From positions 372,001-436,000 of the forward strand of contig NZ_NSLB01000001.1 in NCBI RefSeq assembly GCF_002304225.1: 64,000 nucleotides of DNA, read 5' to 3'. A program made the position numbers and the translations under genes. The notes beneath the pieces were generated by a model. It did no database searches. It was not told the DNA's origin and was given only the letters and a program-made list of their open reading frames with translations. Origin of the DNA: Pseudomonas sp. HAR-UPW-AIA-41 (GTDB lineage Bacteria; Pseudomonadota; Gammaproteobacteria; Pseudomonadales; Pseudomonadaceae). Below, piece after piece: positions 42,656-53,590 of this stretch (positions within the stretch are counted from its first letter, which is position 1; each line of letters begins with the position of its first letter).

Positions 42656-45610
42656 ATGGTTCGGGTTCGCAAACTGGTGCTGGCAATCGCGGCGGCGTCT
42701 TCGCTGTCAACCGGAATGGCACATGCGCTAGGGCTGGGGGAAATCAACCTCAAGTCGGCACTGAACCAGCCGCTGAACGCTGAGATCGCACTGATGGAAG
42801 TGCGCGATCTGGCTTCCGGTGAGGTGGTTTCCACCCTGGCATCGCCTGAGGAGTTCAGCAAGGCCGGTGTTGATCGCCAGTACTTCCTGACCGACCTCAA
42901 GTTTACTCCGGTGATCAAGCCCAACGGTCAGAGCGTGATTCGCGTGACCTCGAGCAAGCCGGTACGCGAGCCCTATCTGAATTTCCTGGTCGAGGTGGCC
43001 TGGCCAACCGGCCGTACCCTGCGCGAATACACCGTGCTGCTTGATCCGCCGATGTATTCGCCTCAGGCCGCCGCAGCGCCGCAAATGCCTGTTGCTGCTC
43101 CGGTAACCCGCCCACAGGTTCCGGTGGCCGCGGCACCTGTCAGCAAACCTACTTACACCGCTCCGGCACCGCGTCCGGCGGCTGCTCCGGCAGCTTCTTC
43201 GCGCATCGAAGGCAATCAGTACAAGACCACCGGCAACGACACGCTGTGGGAAATTGCCGCTCGTGTGCGTCCCAATAGTCGTGTCTCGGTTCATCAGACC
43301 ATGCTGGCCATTCAGGATCTCAATCCGGATGCCTTCCTGGCCGGTAACATCAATCGCCTGAAAAACAATCAGGTACTGCGCCTGCCCGACGAGCAGCAGA
43401 TCAAGGCCCGCAGTCAGGCCGAAGCGGTAGCTCAGGTTGCCGAGCAGAATGCGGCGTGGCGTGAAGGTCGGGCCGTGGCTGCTGCGCCGGCCGGTGCCCG
43501 TCAGCTGGATGCCACCAAGCGTGCGAGCGCTGGTGCCGCTCCGGCCAAGGTCGAGCAGCAGGACAGCCTGAAGCTGGTGTCGGCCGACAGTGGCAAGGCT
43601 GCTGGCGGTAGCGAGAAGGGCGCCGCTGAAGCCAAGGCGCTCCATGACAAGCTGGCGGTGACCAAGGAGAGCCTTGATTCGACCCGCAGCGAAAATGCCG
43701 AGCTGAAAGATCGCATGAGCGATCTGCAGAGCCAGTTGGACAAGTTGCAGAAACTGGTGGCGCTGAAAGATGCGCAGATGGCCAAGTTGCAGGCCGATCT
43801 GGCTGCCAAGGATAAGGCCGCTGCGGCTCCTGCGGCCGCAGCAAAGCCGGCAGCTCCTGCTGCTGTCGAGCCGACTAAGGCCGATGCGAGCAAACCGGCG
43901 GCCGTTGTACCGCCAGCCAGCAAACCTGCAGAAGCCAAGCCGGTTGAAACTAAGCCGGTTGAAGTCAAACCTGCCGAGACCAAGCCGGCTCAGGCTGACT
44001 TCAACTATGCGGAAGAGCCGGCCAAGCCTGCTGCTCCTGCTGCTCCTGCTGCTCCTGCTGTTAAGCCTGCAGCTGAACCTGCTGCCAAACCGGCTGAAGC
44101 AGTCAAACCAGCAGAGCCGGCCAAGCCTGCAGTACAGCCGGTCAAACCGGCGGCGGTGCCTGCCCCGGCTCCGGCCGAGCCGGCCAGCTTCATTGATGAG
44201 CTGATGGCCAATCCGTTGCTGCTTGGCGCTGCCGGTGGCGGTGCGCTGCTGTTGCTGTTGGTTGGTCTGATGGTGCTGTCGCGCCGTAACGCCATGAAGG
44301 AAGCCGAGCTGCAGAGTACGCTGGCCGGACAGTCCGAACAGAATCTGGAAGCTGATCTTGATATGCCGGAGAGCAGCTTCGAGGGACTGTCTGAAGAAGT
44401 CGAGAGTGCACAGGCTCCCGTCGAAGAGGAGCGAGTGACTCCGCAGACCGGCGATCCTCTGGCTGAAGCTGATATCTACATCGCCTATGGCAAGTTCAGT
44501 CAGGCTGCTGATCTTTTGCACAATGCCATCAATCAGGAGCCGCAGCGCAGTGACCTGCGACTGAAGCTGATGGAAGTGCTGGCCGAGATGGGTGATCGCG
44601 AAGGCTATCAGCGTCAGGCTGGTGAGCTGGCGGAAATGGGTGGTGCACAGTCTCAGGTTGAGCAGCTCAATGCCAAATACCCGGCAATGGTGGCCGCTGC
44701 CGCTGTGGCTGCCGCATCGGTCTCCGCGCTGGACGATCTGGGTGATTTCAGCCTGGATGATCTGACGCTGGATGACCCGGTCAGTGAGCCGGCCAAGGCG
44801 CAGGCAAGTGATCTCGATGACGCATTTGATCTGAGTCTGGATGATCTGGAAGCTGATCTGGCGGCTGACCTGCCGAATACGTCCGATGCTGGCAGTGCCC
44901 CGGAGCTTTCGCTGGATGATGACTTTAGCTTCGATCTGCCAGCAGAGCCGACGTCGGCGCCTGCACCGGCTGCGCTGGCCGAAGATGATCTGGGCTTTGA
45001 TCTGGAACTGGCTGATGAGCCGTTGCTCAGTGCGGATTCCGGTCAGCCGTCGGATGACCTGGCTGACTTCAGTCTGGAGCTTGAGGCTGATCTGCCGGCC
45101 GCTGCGGATGACGAAGAGTTCACGCTGAGCCTGGAAGACGATGCTCCGGCTGCGCTGTCCGACGATCTGGCTGATTTCAGTCTGGATGAGCCATTGGCTG
45201 CGCCTGCTGCAGCGTCGGCCGCTGAAGAGCTGGATCTGCCGATGGACTTCGATCTGTCCCTGGCTGATGAGCCGGTTGCCGCTCCGGTTGTAGAGGCTGA
45301 TGACTTTGCTGCTCAGTTGGAGCAGGTCAGTGCCGAGCTGGATCAGATGGCTGAGACGCTGAGTGAGCCGGCACCGGTCGAGCCAGCTGCAGCACCTGTG
45401 ACTGCTCCGCTGGCGGATGCTCTGGAAGGCGAAGAGGACTTCGATTTCCTTTCCGGTACCGATGAGACTGCCACCAAGCTTGATCTGGCGCGCGCTTATA
45501 TCGATATGGGCGACAGCGAGGGTGCACGTGACATTCTTGATGAAGTTCTGGCTGAAGGTAACGAGGCTCAGCAGGGCGAGGCCCGTGAGTTGATCGCAAA
45601 ACTGGTTTGA
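42656..45610 (+). CDS. fimV: FimV, inner-membrane LysM/TPR protein of twitching motility and polar organisation
   Basis: 984 residues. FimV organises the pole, type IV pilus assembly and PilY/CyaB signalling in P. aeruginosa. A signal-like hydrophobic N-terminus (LVLAIAAASSLSTGMAHA), FimV N-domain (LGLGEINLKSALNQPLNAEI), LysM (about 186-250), a coiled coil (about 325-380), a Pro/Ala/Lys-rich stretch (about 395-510, repeated PAAP), one transmembrane helix (about 517-543), and a cytoplasmic tail with TPR (EADIYIAYGKFSQAADLL), a long acidic DDL-rich region and the FimV C-domain (LDLARAYIDMGDSEGARDIL). ATG 42656 with GGGAAAAC; the upstream in-frame region is not signal-like. truA follows after three bases. 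Confidence 0.96.
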   Translation: MVRVRKLVLAIAAASSLSTGMAHALGLGEINLKSALNQPLNAEIALMEVRDLASGEVVSTLASPEEFSKAGVDRQYFLTDLKFTPVIKPNGQSVIRVTSSKPVREPYLNFLVEVAWPTGRTLREYTVLLDPPMYSPQAAAAPQMPVAAPVTRPQVPVAAAPVSKPTYTAPAPRPAAAPAASSRIEGNQYKTTGNDTLWEIAARVRPNSRVSVHQTMLAIQDLNPDAFLAGNINRLKNNQVLRLPDEQQIKARSQAEAVAQVAEQNAAWREGRAVAAAPAGARQLDATKRASAGAAPAKVEQQDSLKLVSADSGKAAGGSEKGAAEAKALHDKLAVTKESLDSTRSENAELKDRMSDLQSQLDKLQKLVALKDAQMAKLQADLAAKDKAAAAPAAAAKPAAPAAVEPTKADASKPAAVVPPASKPAEAKPVETKPVEVKPAETKPAQADFNYAEEPAKPAAPAAPAAPAVKPAAEPAAKPAEAVKPAEPAKPAVQPVKPAAVPAPAPAEPASFIDELMANPLLLGAAGGGALLLLLVGLMVLSRRNAMKEAELQSTLAGQSEQNLEADLDMPESSFEGLSEEVESAQAPVEEERVTPQTGDPLAEADIYIAYGKFSQAADLLHNAINQEPQRSDLRLKLMEVLAEMGDREGYQRQAGELAEMGGAQSQVEQLNAKYPAMVAAAAVAAASVSALDDLGDFSLDDLTLDDPVSEPAKAQASDLDDAFDLSLDDLEADLAADLPNTSDAGSAPELSLDDDFSFDLPAEPTSAPAPAALAEDDLGFDLELADEPLLSADSGQPSDDLADFSLELEADLPAAADDEEFTLSLEDDAPAALSDDLADFSLDEPLAAPAAASAAEELDLPMDFDLSLADEPVAAPVVEADDFAAQLEQVSAELDQMAETLSEPAPVEPAAAPVTAPLADALEGEEDFDFLSGTDETATKLDLARAYIDMGDSEGARDILDEVLAEGNEAQQGEARELIAKLV

Positions 45611-45613
45611 TAA

Positions 45614-46474
45614 ATGGTTGATGTACTAACCACAGCGGCGGCCGATTCGGCCGCCGCTGGCGTTTTCAGGATTGCTCTGGGCGTTGAATACCGGGGTTCG
45701 CGTTATCGTGGTTTTCAGCGTCAGCGTGCCGGGATTCCGTCCATCCAGGAAACGCTGGAGAAAGCCCTGACCAAGGTCGCGGGTGGCGTTCCGATTACCA
45801 TCAGTTGTGCCGGGCGGACCGATGCGCTGGTGCATGCCTCGGGTCAGGTGGTGCACTTCGATACTCCGGTCGAGCGCAGCATGCATTCCTGGATGATGGG
45901 GGCCAACCTCAATCTGCCAGCGGATATCAGCGTGACCTGGGCCAAGGCTATGCCGCGGGAGTTCGATGCGCGTTTCAGTGCAATGGCCAGGCGTTACCGG
46001 TATGTGATCTACAACGATCAGATTCGTCCGGCGCACATGGCCGAGGAAGTCACCTGGAATCACCGCCCTCTGGATGTTTCGCGCATGCGCGAGGCGGCGC
46101 GTCATCTGGTGGGAACTCATGACTTCACTTCATTCCGTGCGGTGCAGTGTCAGGCCAAGTCCCCCGTCAAGACGTTGCATCACCTGGAGGTGATCGAGCA
46201 TGGTCGTCTGATCGTGCTGGATGTGCGTGCCAATGCCTTTCTGCACCATATGGTGCGCAACTTTGCCGGCGTGCTGATGACCATTGGTGCCGGAGAGCGT
46301 CCGGTGGAGTGGGCGGCCGAGGTGCTGGCTGCACGCGACCGGCGGGCTGGCGGTGTCACGGCGCATCCGTATGGTCTGTATCTGGTTCAGGTGGAGTATC
46401 CCGAGCAGTTCGATTTGCCGAAACGTTACATCGGGCCACATTTTCTCAGCGTTCTGCCGGATGTGGTGAGCTGA
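45614..46474 (+). CDS. truA: tRNA pseudouridine(38-40) synthase TruA
   Basis: 286 residues. Catalytic Asp in AGRTDALVHASGQV (about 69). GVEYRGSRYRGFQRQ at the N-terminus and RANAFLHHMVRNFAG near the C-terminus are family signatures. Its start lies three bases after the fimV stop, suggesting co-transcription. The usual place of truA after fimV is kept. Confidence 0.96.
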   Translation: MVDVLTTAAADSAAAGVFRIALGVEYRGSRYRGFQRQRAGIPSIQETLEKALTKVAGGVPITISCAGRTDALVHASGQVVHFDTPVERSMHSWMMGANLNLPADISVTWAKAMPREFDARFSAMARRYRYVIYNDQIRPAHMAEEVTWNHRPLDVSRMREAARHLVGTHDFTSFRAVQCQAKSPVKTLHHLEVIEHGRLIVLDVRANAFLHHMVRNFAGVLMTIGAGERPVEWAAEVLAARDRRAGGVTAHPYGLYLVQVEYPEQFDLPKRYIGPHFLSVLPDVVS

Positions 46475-46530
46475 CGGCGCTTTGCTTCGTTTGCTAACAT
46501 CCCGGCACTTTCTCATTAGGTATCTGCACA

Positions 46531-47151
46531 GTGTCTGCCGTTCGCAGCAAGATTTGTGGCATTACCCGCGTCGAGGATGCTCTGGCTGCCGTTGCTGCCG
46601 GGGCGGATGCCATCGGCCTGGTGTTCTACGCCAAGAGCCCGCGTGCCGTCTCTGTCAGTCAGGCACAGGCCATTGTGCGGGCGTTGCCGCCCTTCGTGAC
46701 CACGGTTGGTCTTTTCGTCAATTCCAGTCGTTGTGAAGTTGCTGAAACCCTGGACGCCGTGCCGCTCGATCTTTTGCAGTTTCATGGCGATGAGGATTGT
46801 GCGGCCTGCGAAGGCCATGGTCGTCCGTACATGAAGGCGTTGCGGGTCAAGGCGGGTGATGATGTTGCTGCTCAGGTCCGCGCCTTCCCCTCGGCTCAGG
46901 CTGTATTGCTGGATGCCTATGTGCCAGGCATTCCTGGTGGAACTGGCGAGGCTTTCGACTGGGATCTGGTTCCGTCACATCTGCCCAAGCCGGTTGTGCT
47001 GGCAGGCGGACTGACACCCCAGAACGTGGCGGAGGCCATTGCTCGCGTGCGGCCTTACGCCGTGGATGTCAGTGGCGGCGTGGAGTTGGCCAAGGGAATC
47101 AAGGATGCAGCCAAGGTTCAGGCGTTTATTCAGGCGGTGCGCAATGCGTGA
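46531..47151 (+). CDS. trpF: Phosphoribosylanthranilate isomerase
   Basis: 206 residues from a GTG (46531). TIM-barrel isomerase of tryptophan synthesis: [15 protein letters not shown] with the catalytic Cys (about 9), [13 protein letters not shown], and [15 protein letters not shown], with the Asp in DVSGGVE. The rest of the trp genes are elsewhere, as usual in Pseudomonas. Between truA and accD. Confidence 0.96.
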   Translation: MSAVRSKICGITRVEDALAAVAAGADAIGLVFYAKSPRAVSVSQAQAIVRALPPFVTTVGLFVNSSRCEVAETLDAVPLDLLQFHGDEDCAACEGHGRPYMKALRVKAGDDVAAQVRAFPSAQAVLLDAYVPGIPGGTGEAFDWDLVPSHLPKPVVLAGGLTPQNVAEAIARVRPYAVDVSGGVELAKGIKDAAKVQAFIQAVRNA

Positions 47152-47330
47152 CAGGTTGCTCATGGTATGTGACGTCGCCGGTCTGGCTGCCGTCCACAGG
47201 CCAGTCATGATTGATCGTCATGCTCTGTGCCAGGGTGGGTTCATCAATGGCCAGTAAGCAACCGAATACGCTGGAGCTGCCGCGCGATCCGAATGCTGGC
47301 AGTTCTGCAGAAGGACTGGAGAACACGCGC

Positions 47331-48209
47331 ATGAGCAACTGGTTGAGAGACAAGCTGATCCCTTCGATTATGCGGTCGGAATCGAAGAAGAGTTCGGTGC
47401 CCGAAGGGCTGTGGCACAAGTGCCCTTCCTGTGATGCGGTGCTGTATCGCCCTGAGCTGGAAAAGACTCTGGATGTCTGCCCCAAGTGCCATCACCACAT
47501 GCGTATCGGCGCGCGGCAGCGTCTGGATATCTTCCTCGATGCCGAGGGGCGCGAGGAGCTGGGTGCCGATCTGGAGCCGGTCGATCGCCTCAAGTTCCGG
47601 GACTCGAAGAAGTACAAGGATCGCCTGCTCGCGGCGCAGAAGCAGACGGGTGAGAACGACGCGCTGATTGCCATGCGCGGCAAGCTGGCCGGCATGCCGG
47701 TTGTGGCCTGTGCGTTCGAATTCGATTTCATGGGCGGCTCCATGGGCGCCATTGTTGGCGAGCGCTTCGTGCGTGCCGCCAATGCAGCTCTGGAGCAGCG
47801 CTGCCCGATGCTGTGTTTTGCCGCCTCCGGTGGTGCGCGCATGCAGGAAGCCCTGATTTCCCTGATGCAGATGGCCAAGACCAGTGCTGCCCTGGCTCGC
47901 CTGCGTGAAGAGGGTATTCCGTTTATCTCCGTGCTGACCGACCCGGTATATGGCGGGGTTTCGGCCAGTCTGGCCATGCTGGGCGATGTGATTGTTGCCG
48001 AGCCGCGTGCGCTGATCGGTTTTGCCGGCCCTCGGGTGATTGAGCAGACGGTGCGCGAGAAACTGCCCGAAGGCTTCCAGCGCAGCGAATTCCTGCTGGA
48101 GCATGGCGCCATCGACATGATTATCCCGCGCAATGAGCTGCGTCCGCGTCTGGCGCGCCTGCTGGCACAGATGCAGCACAAGCCTTCTCCCGTACTGGAA
48201 AGCGCATGA
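47331..48209 (+). CDS. accD: Acetyl-CoA carboxylase carboxyltransferase subunit beta
   Basis: 292 residues from ATG 47331 ([11 protein letters not shown]), the usual N-terminus; an in-frame extension to 47211 has no family similarity. Zinc ribbon [11 protein letters not shown] and CPKCHHHM (about 30-55). Carboxyltransferase domain with [17 protein letters not shown] and [17 protein letters not shown]. With AccA it transfers CO2 from biotin to acetyl-CoA. folC starts inside its stop (ATGA). Confidence 0.97.
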   Translation: MSNWLRDKLIPSIMRSESKKSSVPEGLWHKCPSCDAVLYRPELEKTLDVCPKCHHHMRIGARQRLDIFLDAEGREELGADLEPVDRLKFRDSKKYKDRLLAAQKQTGENDALIAMRGKLAGMPVVACAFEFDFMGGSMGAIVGERFVRAANAALEQRCPMLCFAASGGARMQEALISLMQMAKTSAALARLREEGIPFISVLTDPVYGGVSASLAMLGDVIVAEPRALIGFAGPRVIEQTVREKLPEGFQRSEFLLEHGAIDMIIPRNELRPRLARLLAQMQHKPSPVLESA

Positions 48210-49498
48210 TTCAACGCGACCTCGCCGGCTGGCTGAGTTATCTGGAGCAACTGCACCCCACTGCCATCGATATGGGGCTGGAGCGCAGCCGGCAGGTCGC
48301 TACCCAACTCGGGCTCGGTCGTCCCGCGCCGCTGGTGATTACTGTGACCGGCACCAATGGCAAGGGCTCGACCTGTGCCTTTCTGGCCAGTCTGCTGACG
48401 GCCAGTGGTCTGAAGGTTGGGGTGTACAGCTCTCCGCACCTGCTGAGCTACAACGAGCGGGTACAGATTCAGGGGGTGGAGGCCAGTGATACGGCGCTAT
48501 GTGATGCCTTTGCCGCTGTCGAGGCGGCGCGAGCCGGCGTCAGCCTGACCTATTTCGAAATGGGCACGCTGGCGGCCTTCTGGCTGTTCGAGCAGGCGGC
48601 GCTGGATGCGGTCGTGCTCGAAGTCGGTCTCGGTGGCCGTCTGGATACGGTCAATCTGATCGATGCTGATCTCGCGGTAATCACCAGCATTGGTCTGGAT
48701 CATGCCGACTGGCTGGGTGATACCCGCGAATCAGTGGCCTTCGAGAAAGCCGGCATCTGTCGTGCCGCAAAGCCGGTGCTCTGCGGCGATCGTGATCCGC
48801 CCCTGCCTCTGCTGGAGCAGGTTGCGCTGCTCGATTGTCCTTTCCTCCTGCGTGGTCGTGACTATGACCTGGAGATCGGTGCAACGGGTTGGCAGTGGCG
48901 AGGGCTGACTTCAGAGGGGCTGCCGCTGCAGTTGGACGATCTGCCGCTGCTCGATCTACCGATGGAGAATGCGGCGCTGGCTGTGCAGGCCTTTGCACTG
49001 CTGGATTTGCCCTGGAAGGCGGATTTGATCGCGGCGGCATTGCGTACCACCCGTGTAACCGGGCGCCTGGATCGCCGTGATCTCACCTGGGGCGGCAAGC
49101 GCCTGCAGCTCATGCTGGACGTCGGGCATAACCCGCATGCCGCCAGTTATCTGGCCGAGCGTCTGGGGCAAGGTGAGCAACCCGTCGAGCGCCTGGCGGT
49201 CTTCGGCTTGCTGGCGGACAAGGATTTGCCGGGTGTTCTGGCCCCTCTGCAGGCGCTGGTGAATCGCTGGTACGTGGCTACCCTCGATTCGCCGCGTGCG
49301 CGCCCTGCTGTGGAGCTGGAAAGTGCCTTGCTTGCCGGTGGTGCCAGCGTGGAGAATGCCGGCACGGTGGCGGCTGCACTCACACAGGCCGCCGATGATG
49401 CTGTGGATGGTGCGCAGATTCTGTTGTTTGGATCGTTCTTCTGCGTGGCCGAGGCGCTGCAGTGGCTGCATCAGCACAATGGGCATGGGGTCGAGTAG
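48206..49498 (+). CDS. folC: Folylpolyglutamate / dihydrofolate synthase
   Basis: 430 residues. Adds glutamate to folates and makes dihydrofolate. P-loop [18 protein letters not shown] (about 47-60), [30 protein letters not shown], and [15 protein letters not shown]. Overlaps accD by four bases (ATGA), so translation is coupled. The dedD-like gene starts on the base after its TAG. Confidence 0.96.
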   Translation: MIQRDLAGWLSYLEQLHPTAIDMGLERSRQVATQLGLGRPAPLVITVTGTNGKGSTCAFLASLLTASGLKVGVYSSPHLLSYNERVQIQGVEASDTALCDAFAAVEAARAGVSLTYFEMGTLAAFWLFEQAALDAVVLEVGLGGRLDTVNLIDADLAVITSIGLDHADWLGDTRESVAFEKAGICRAAKPVLCGDRDPPLPLLEQVALLDCPFLLRGRDYDLEIGATGWQWRGLTSEGLPLQLDDLPLLDLPMENAALAVQAFALLDLPWKADLIAAALRTTRVTGRLDRRDLTWGGKRLQLMLDVGHNPHAASYLAERLGQGEQPVERLAVFGLLADKDLPGVLAPLQALVNRWYVATLDSPRARPAVELESALLAGGASVENAGTVAAALTQAADDAVDGAQILLFGSFFCVAEALQWLHQHNGHGVE

Positions 49499-50077
49499 AT
49501 GGCTGAGCTGGACAAGGGCTTGAAACAGCGCATGGTTGGCGCGCTGGTGTTGGTCGCGCTGGCGGTGATCTTCCTGCCGATGCTGTTTTCCCGTCCGGAT
49601 GAACAGCGGCAGATTGTGGTCGATGCCCCGGCCATGCCTGCAATGCCTGCCATGCCTGAACATCCAGTGGTGCCGGCAGAGGTGCCTGAGCCTGAGCCCA
49701 TTCCCGAGCCGCCGCAATTGCCCCAGACTCAAACAGAGCCTGCGGTCGCTGAGTCGGCACCGGCACCGGCTGCGGTTGTGCCTCCGCCTGCGCCTTCCGA
49801 GCCTGCCAAGCCGACCAGTCATCTGGACGCCAACAGTCTGCCGGTCAGTTGGTCGGTGCAACTGGCCAGCCTTTCCAGTCGCGAGCGTGCGGTCGAGCTG
49901 CAGCAGCGCTTGCGGTCGCAGGGCTACAACGCCTATGTGCGCAGTGTCGATGGCATGAACCGGGTCTTCGTCGGCCCGGTGATCGAGCGGGCCGAGGCCA
50001 ATCGCCTGCGCGACCAGCTCAATCGTCAGCAGAAGCTGAACGGCTTTATCGTGCGTTTTCAGCCTGAGCAAGGCTGA
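49499..50077 (+). CDS. dedD: SPOR-domain membrane protein DedD
   Basis: 192 residues. One transmembrane helix near the N-terminus (VGALVLVALAVIFLPMLF, about 13-30), a periplasmic Pro/Glu/Ala-rich linker with MPAMPAMP repeats, and a C-terminal SPOR domain (SWSVQLASLSSRERAVELQQ, about 117-190) that binds denuded septal peptidoglycan. The position after folC and before cvpA is the same in E. coli and Pseudomonas. Directly adjacent to the folC stop. Confidence 0.93.
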   Translation: MAELDKGLKQRMVGALVLVALAVIFLPMLFSRPDEQRQIVVDAPAMPAMPAMPEHPVVPAEVPEPEPIPEPPQLPQTQTEPAVAESAPAPAAVVPPPAPSEPAKPTSHLDANSLPVSWSVQLASLSSRERAVELQQRLRSQGYNAYVRSVDGMNRVFVGPVIERAEANRLRDQLNRQQKLNGFIVRFQPEQG

Positions 50078-50109
50078 GGTCAAGACTTACCGGCAAAACA
50101 GGGCTCTGC

Positions 50110-50115
50110 TAGAAT
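50110..50115 (+). promoter_or_regulatory. Possible -10 box of a cvpA-purF promoter
   Basis: TAGAAT 30 bases before the cvpA start, with only a weak -35 (TTACCG at 50087, 17-base spacing). It lies in the short gap between dedD and cvpA. Confidence 0.35.
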
Positions 50116-50145
50116 GCAGGGCCTTTTTCGATTGTGGGATGCAGC

Positions 50146-50670
50146 GTGGCTTTCACCTGGGTTGATTGGGCCATTGTCGCCATCATCGGTGTTTCTGCCT
50201 TGATCAGTATCAAGCGTGGATTCGTCAAGGAAGCCCTGTCACTGGTGGTCTGGATCGTTGCAGGCGTTGTCGCCTGGCTGTTCGGCGGGGCCGTGGCGCA
50301 GCATCTTACCAACTTCATCGACATTCCCTCGGCACGTGTGATTGCCGCCTGTGCTTTGCTTTTCGTGGCGACGCTGCTGGTCGGTGGTCTGGTCAGCTTT
50401 CTGATCGGTGAGCTGATCCGGGTGACCGGGCTGAGCGGGACCGATCGTTTTCTCGGCATGTTTTTCGGCGCGGCGCGTGGCGCCCTGCTGGTGGTGGTAC
50501 TGGTGGGGCTGCTGAGTCTGGCGCCGGTACAACAGGATATCTGGTGGCAGCAGTCGACCTTGCTGCCACATTTTCTGATGGTGGCCGATTGGTCCAAGAA
50601 CCTGATTCTGGGCCTGGCCGGTCAATGGTTAGCTGGTGGTTTGCCCGCTCAGGGCCTGCCTTCTCTGTAA
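50146..50670 (+). CDS. cvpA: CvpA family inner-membrane protein
   Basis: 174 residues from GTG 50146, which gives the conserved N-terminus FTWVDWAIVAIIGVSALISI; the frame could extend four codons. Four hydrophobic segments, ending with the conserved SGTDRFLGMFFGAARGALLVVV region. Needed for colicin V production in E. coli and linked with purF and stress phenotypes; molecular role still unclear. purF follows 34 bases later. Confidence 0.93.
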   Translation: MAFTWVDWAIVAIIGVSALISIKRGFVKEALSLVVWIVAGVVAWLFGGAVAQHLTNFIDIPSARVIAACALLFVATLLVGGLVSFLIGELIRVTGLSGTDRFLGMFFGAARGALLVVVLVGLLSLAPVQQDIWWQQSTLLPHFLMVADWSKNLILGLAGQWLAGGLPAQGLPSL

Positions 50671-50704
50671 TGCGTTTAGCTTGAATCAATAGGGGTTCCG
50701 TCAC

Positions 50705-52210
50705 ATGTGTGGCATCGTCGGTATCGTGGGCAAATCCAACGTCAATCAGGCGCTGTATGACGCCCTTACTGTGCTTCAGCACCGCGGCCAGGACGCTGCC
50801 GGCATTGTGACCAGCCATGACGGCCGGTTGTTTCTGCGCAAGGACAACGGTCTGGTGCGCGATGTGTTCCAGCAGCGCCACATGCAGCGTCTGGTCGGGC
50901 ATGCCGGCATCGGCCATGTGCGTTACCCGACAGCCGGCAGTTCGAGTTCGGCCGAAGCCCAGCCGTTCTACGTCAACTCGCCGTACGGCATTACCCTGGC
51001 GCATAACGGCAACCTGACCAACGTCGAGCAGCTGTCGCGCGAGATCTACGAATCCGACCTGCGCCACGTCAACACTAACTCCGACTCGGAAGTGCTGCTC
51101 AACGTGTTCGCCCATGAGTTGGCAGTGCGTAACAAGCTGCAGCCGACGCCCGAAGACGTGTTCGCGGCCGTCAGCGGCGTGCACAAGCGCTGCCTGGGCG
51201 GCTATGCCGTCGTTGCGATGATCACCGGCTACGGCGTGGTCGGCTTCCGCGATCCCTTTGGTATTCGCCCGATCGTCTTCGGTCAGCGTCACACCGATGA
51301 GGGCGTTGAGTACATGATCGCGTCGGAAAGCGTGGCACTGGATGTGCTCGGCTTTACCGTGATCCGTGATCTGGCTCCGGGTGAAGCGGTGTACATCACC
51401 GAAGATGGCAAGCTGCATACCCGCCAGTGTGCCGAGAACCCGCAGTACGCTCCCTGCATCTTCGAACACGTCTACCTGGCTCGCCCGGACTCGATCATGG
51501 ACGGCGTCTCGGTGTACAAGGCGCGCCTTCGCATGGGCGAGAAGCTGGCCGAGAAGATTCTCCGTGAGCGTCCGGATCACGGTATCGATGTGATCATTCC
51601 GATTCCTGACACCAGCCGCACCTCGGCGCTGGAGCTGGCCAATCACCTGGGCGTGAAGTTCCGCGAGGGCTTCGTCAAGAACCGCTATATCGGCCGCACC
51701 TTCATCATGCCGGGCCAGGCGGCGCGCAAGAAATCGGTACGCCAGAAGCTCAACGCTATCGAGCTGGAATTCCGCGGCAAGAACGTGATGCTGGTGGATG
51801 ATTCCATCGTGCGCGGCACCACCTGCAAGCAGATCATCCAGATGGCCCGCGAAGCCGGGGCAAAGAATGTCTACTTCTGCTCGGCGGCACCGGCCGTGCG
51901 CTACCCGAACGTCTACGGCATCGATATGCCGAGCGCCCATGAGCTGATCGCCCACAACCGCAGCACCGAGGAAGTGGCCGAACTGATTGGCGCCGACTGG
52001 CTGGTGTATCAGGATCTGCCGGACCTCATCGAAGCCGTTGGTGGTGGCAAGGTGAAGATCGCCAACTTCGATTGCGCAGTGTTCGACGGCAAATACGTGA
52101 CCGGCGATGTCGACGAGGCCTATCTGAACAAGATCGAGCAGGCGCGCAACGACGCTTCGAAGAACAAGGTCAACGTGGTCAGCGCGATCATCGATCTGTA
52201 CAACAACTGA
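50705..52210 (+). CDS. purF: Amidophosphoribosyltransferase
   Basis: 501 residues. First committed step of purine synthesis. Cys2 after Met is the glutaminase nucleophile ([13 protein letters not shown]), with RYPTAGSSS and HNGNLTN in the Ntn domain; the PRPP loop is [17 protein letters not shown] (about 363-379), and [14 protein letters not shown] precedes it. Full length and intact. Confidence 0.97.
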   Translation: MCGIVGIVGKSNVNQALYDALTVLQHRGQDAAGIVTSHDGRLFLRKDNGLVRDVFQQRHMQRLVGHAGIGHVRYPTAGSSSSAEAQPFYVNSPYGITLAHNGNLTNVEQLSREIYESDLRHVNTNSDSEVLLNVFAHELAVRNKLQPTPEDVFAAVSGVHKRCLGGYAVVAMITGYGVVGFRDPFGIRPIVFGQRHTDEGVEYMIASESVALDVLGFTVIRDLAPGEAVYITEDGKLHTRQCAENPQYAPCIFEHVYLARPDSIMDGVSVYKARLRMGEKLAEKILRERPDHGIDVIIPIPDTSRTSALELANHLGVKFREGFVKNRYIGRTFIMPGQAARKKSVRQKLNAIELEFRGKNVMLVDDSIVRGTTCKQIIQMAREAGAKNVYFCSAAPAVRYPNVYGIDMPSAHELIAHNRSTEEVAELIGADWLVYQDLPDLIEAVGGGKVKIANFDCAVFDGKYVTGDVDEAYLNKIEQARNDASKNKVNVVSAIIDLYNN

Positions 52211-52247
52211 GGGCAGGGCGGCGCGGGCCGCCCGCAGAGGCACGAGC

Positions 52248-53459
52248 ATGAGTAACGAGTGGCAGGCAGGTCGGCTGGACAGCGACCTCAGCGAAGCAGG
52301 TTTCGATACGCTGGCGGTGCGTGCCGGCCAGCGTCGCTCGCCGGAAGGCGAGCATGGCGAAGCCCTGTTCATGACCTCCAGCTACGTGTTCCGCAGTGCT
52401 GCCGATGCTGCTGTGCGCTTCTCCGGCGAGGTCGCCGGTAACGTTTATTCGCGTTACACCAACCCGACTGTGCGCACTTTCGAGGAGCGTATGGCGGCGC
52501 TGGAGGGTGCCGAGCAGGCGGTAGCGACTGCGTCCGGCATGGCCGCGATCATGGCCTGTGTGATGAGCCTGTGCTCGGCCGGTGATCATATTCTGGTCTC
52601 GCGCAGCGTCTTTGGTGCCACCGTCACCCTGTTCGAGAAGTACTTCAAGCGCTTTGGCATTCAGGTCGATTACGTCACCCTGGCGGATCTGGGGCAGTGG
52701 CAGGCGGCGTGCAAGGCCAACACCAAGCTGTTTTTTGTCGAGTCGCCGTCCAACCCGCTGGCCGAACTGGTGGACATCGCGGCGCTGGCCGAAGTGGCCC
52801 ATGCCAATGGTGCGCAGCTGGTGGTCGACAACTGCTTCTGCACCCCGGTACTGCAGCAGCCGCTGAAGCTCGGGGCCGATATCGTGATCCATTCGGCGAC
52901 CAAGTTCATCGACGGTCAGGGTCGTTGCCTCGGTGGCGTGGTGGCCGGCCGTGCCGAACAAATGAAAGAGGTGGTCGGTTTCCTGCGCACAGCAGGGCCG
53001 ACCCTCAGCCCGTTCAATGCCTGGGTGTTCCTCAAGGGGCTGGAAACCCTGCGTCTGCGCATGCAGGCCCACTGCGCCACGGCGCAGCAGCTGGCCGAGT
53101 GGCTGGAGCAGCAGCCGCAGGTGGAAAAGGTCTACTACGCAGGCTTGCCCAGCCACCCTCAGCATGAGTTGGCCAAACGCCAGCAGAAGGGCTTTGGCGC
53201 GGTGGTCAGCTTCGAGGTCAAGGGTGGCAAGGAAGGCGCCTGGCGTTTCATCGACGCCACCCGGCTGTTTTCCATTACCGCCAACCTGGGCGATGCCAAG
53301 AGCACCATCACCCATCCGGGCACGACCACCCATGGTCGTCTGAGTCCGGAGGACCGGGCCAAGGCCGGCATCCGTGACAGTCTGGTCCGCATTGCCGTGG
53401 GCCTTGAAGAGCTTGAGGATCTCAAGGCCGATCTGACATTAGGTCTGGCAGCGCTGTAA
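52248..53459 (+). CDS. metZ: O-succinylhomoserine sulfhydrylase
   Basis: 403 residues, PLP-dependent Cys/Met-metabolism family. It makes homocysteine from O-succinylhomoserine and sulfide. YSRYTNPTVRTFEERMAALEG, ASGMAAIMA, the PLP Lys in IHSATKFIDGQGR (about 211) and TLSPFNAWVFLKGLETL. In P. aeruginosa metZ follows purF, as here. Terminated by the hairpin at 53479. Confidence 0.96.
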   Translation: MSNEWQAGRLDSDLSEAGFDTLAVRAGQRRSPEGEHGEALFMTSSYVFRSAADAAVRFSGEVAGNVYSRYTNPTVRTFEERMAALEGAEQAVATASGMAAIMACVMSLCSAGDHILVSRSVFGATVTLFEKYFKRFGIQVDYVTLADLGQWQAACKANTKLFFVESPSNPLAELVDIAALAEVAHANGAQLVVDNCFCTPVLQQPLKLGADIVIHSATKFIDGQGRCLGGVVAGRAEQMKEVVGFLRTAGPTLSPFNAWVFLKGLETLRLRMQAHCATAQQLAEWLEQQPQVEKVYYAGLPSHPQHELAKRQQKGFGAVVSFEVKGGKEGAWRFIDATRLFSITANLGDAKSTITHPGTTTHGRLSPEDRAKAGIRDSLVRIAVGLEELEDLKADLTLGLAAL

Positions 53460-53478
53460 AACGCCCCGTCAGTTTCCT

Positions 53479-53508
53479 AAAGCCCCCGCTGGTCGGGGGC
53501 TTTTTATT
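53479..53508 (+). terminator. Rho-independent terminator of metZ
   Basis: Stem AAAGCCCCCG / CGGGGGCTTT with loop CTGGT, then TTATT. Confidence 0.9.
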
Positions 53509-53590
53509 GCGCCACTCAGAGGCTGGGCACATACGCATTGGCGAGGAGCTTCTATAGTGGAGGGGCATATCGCTGCCAGAGAAGCGTGCC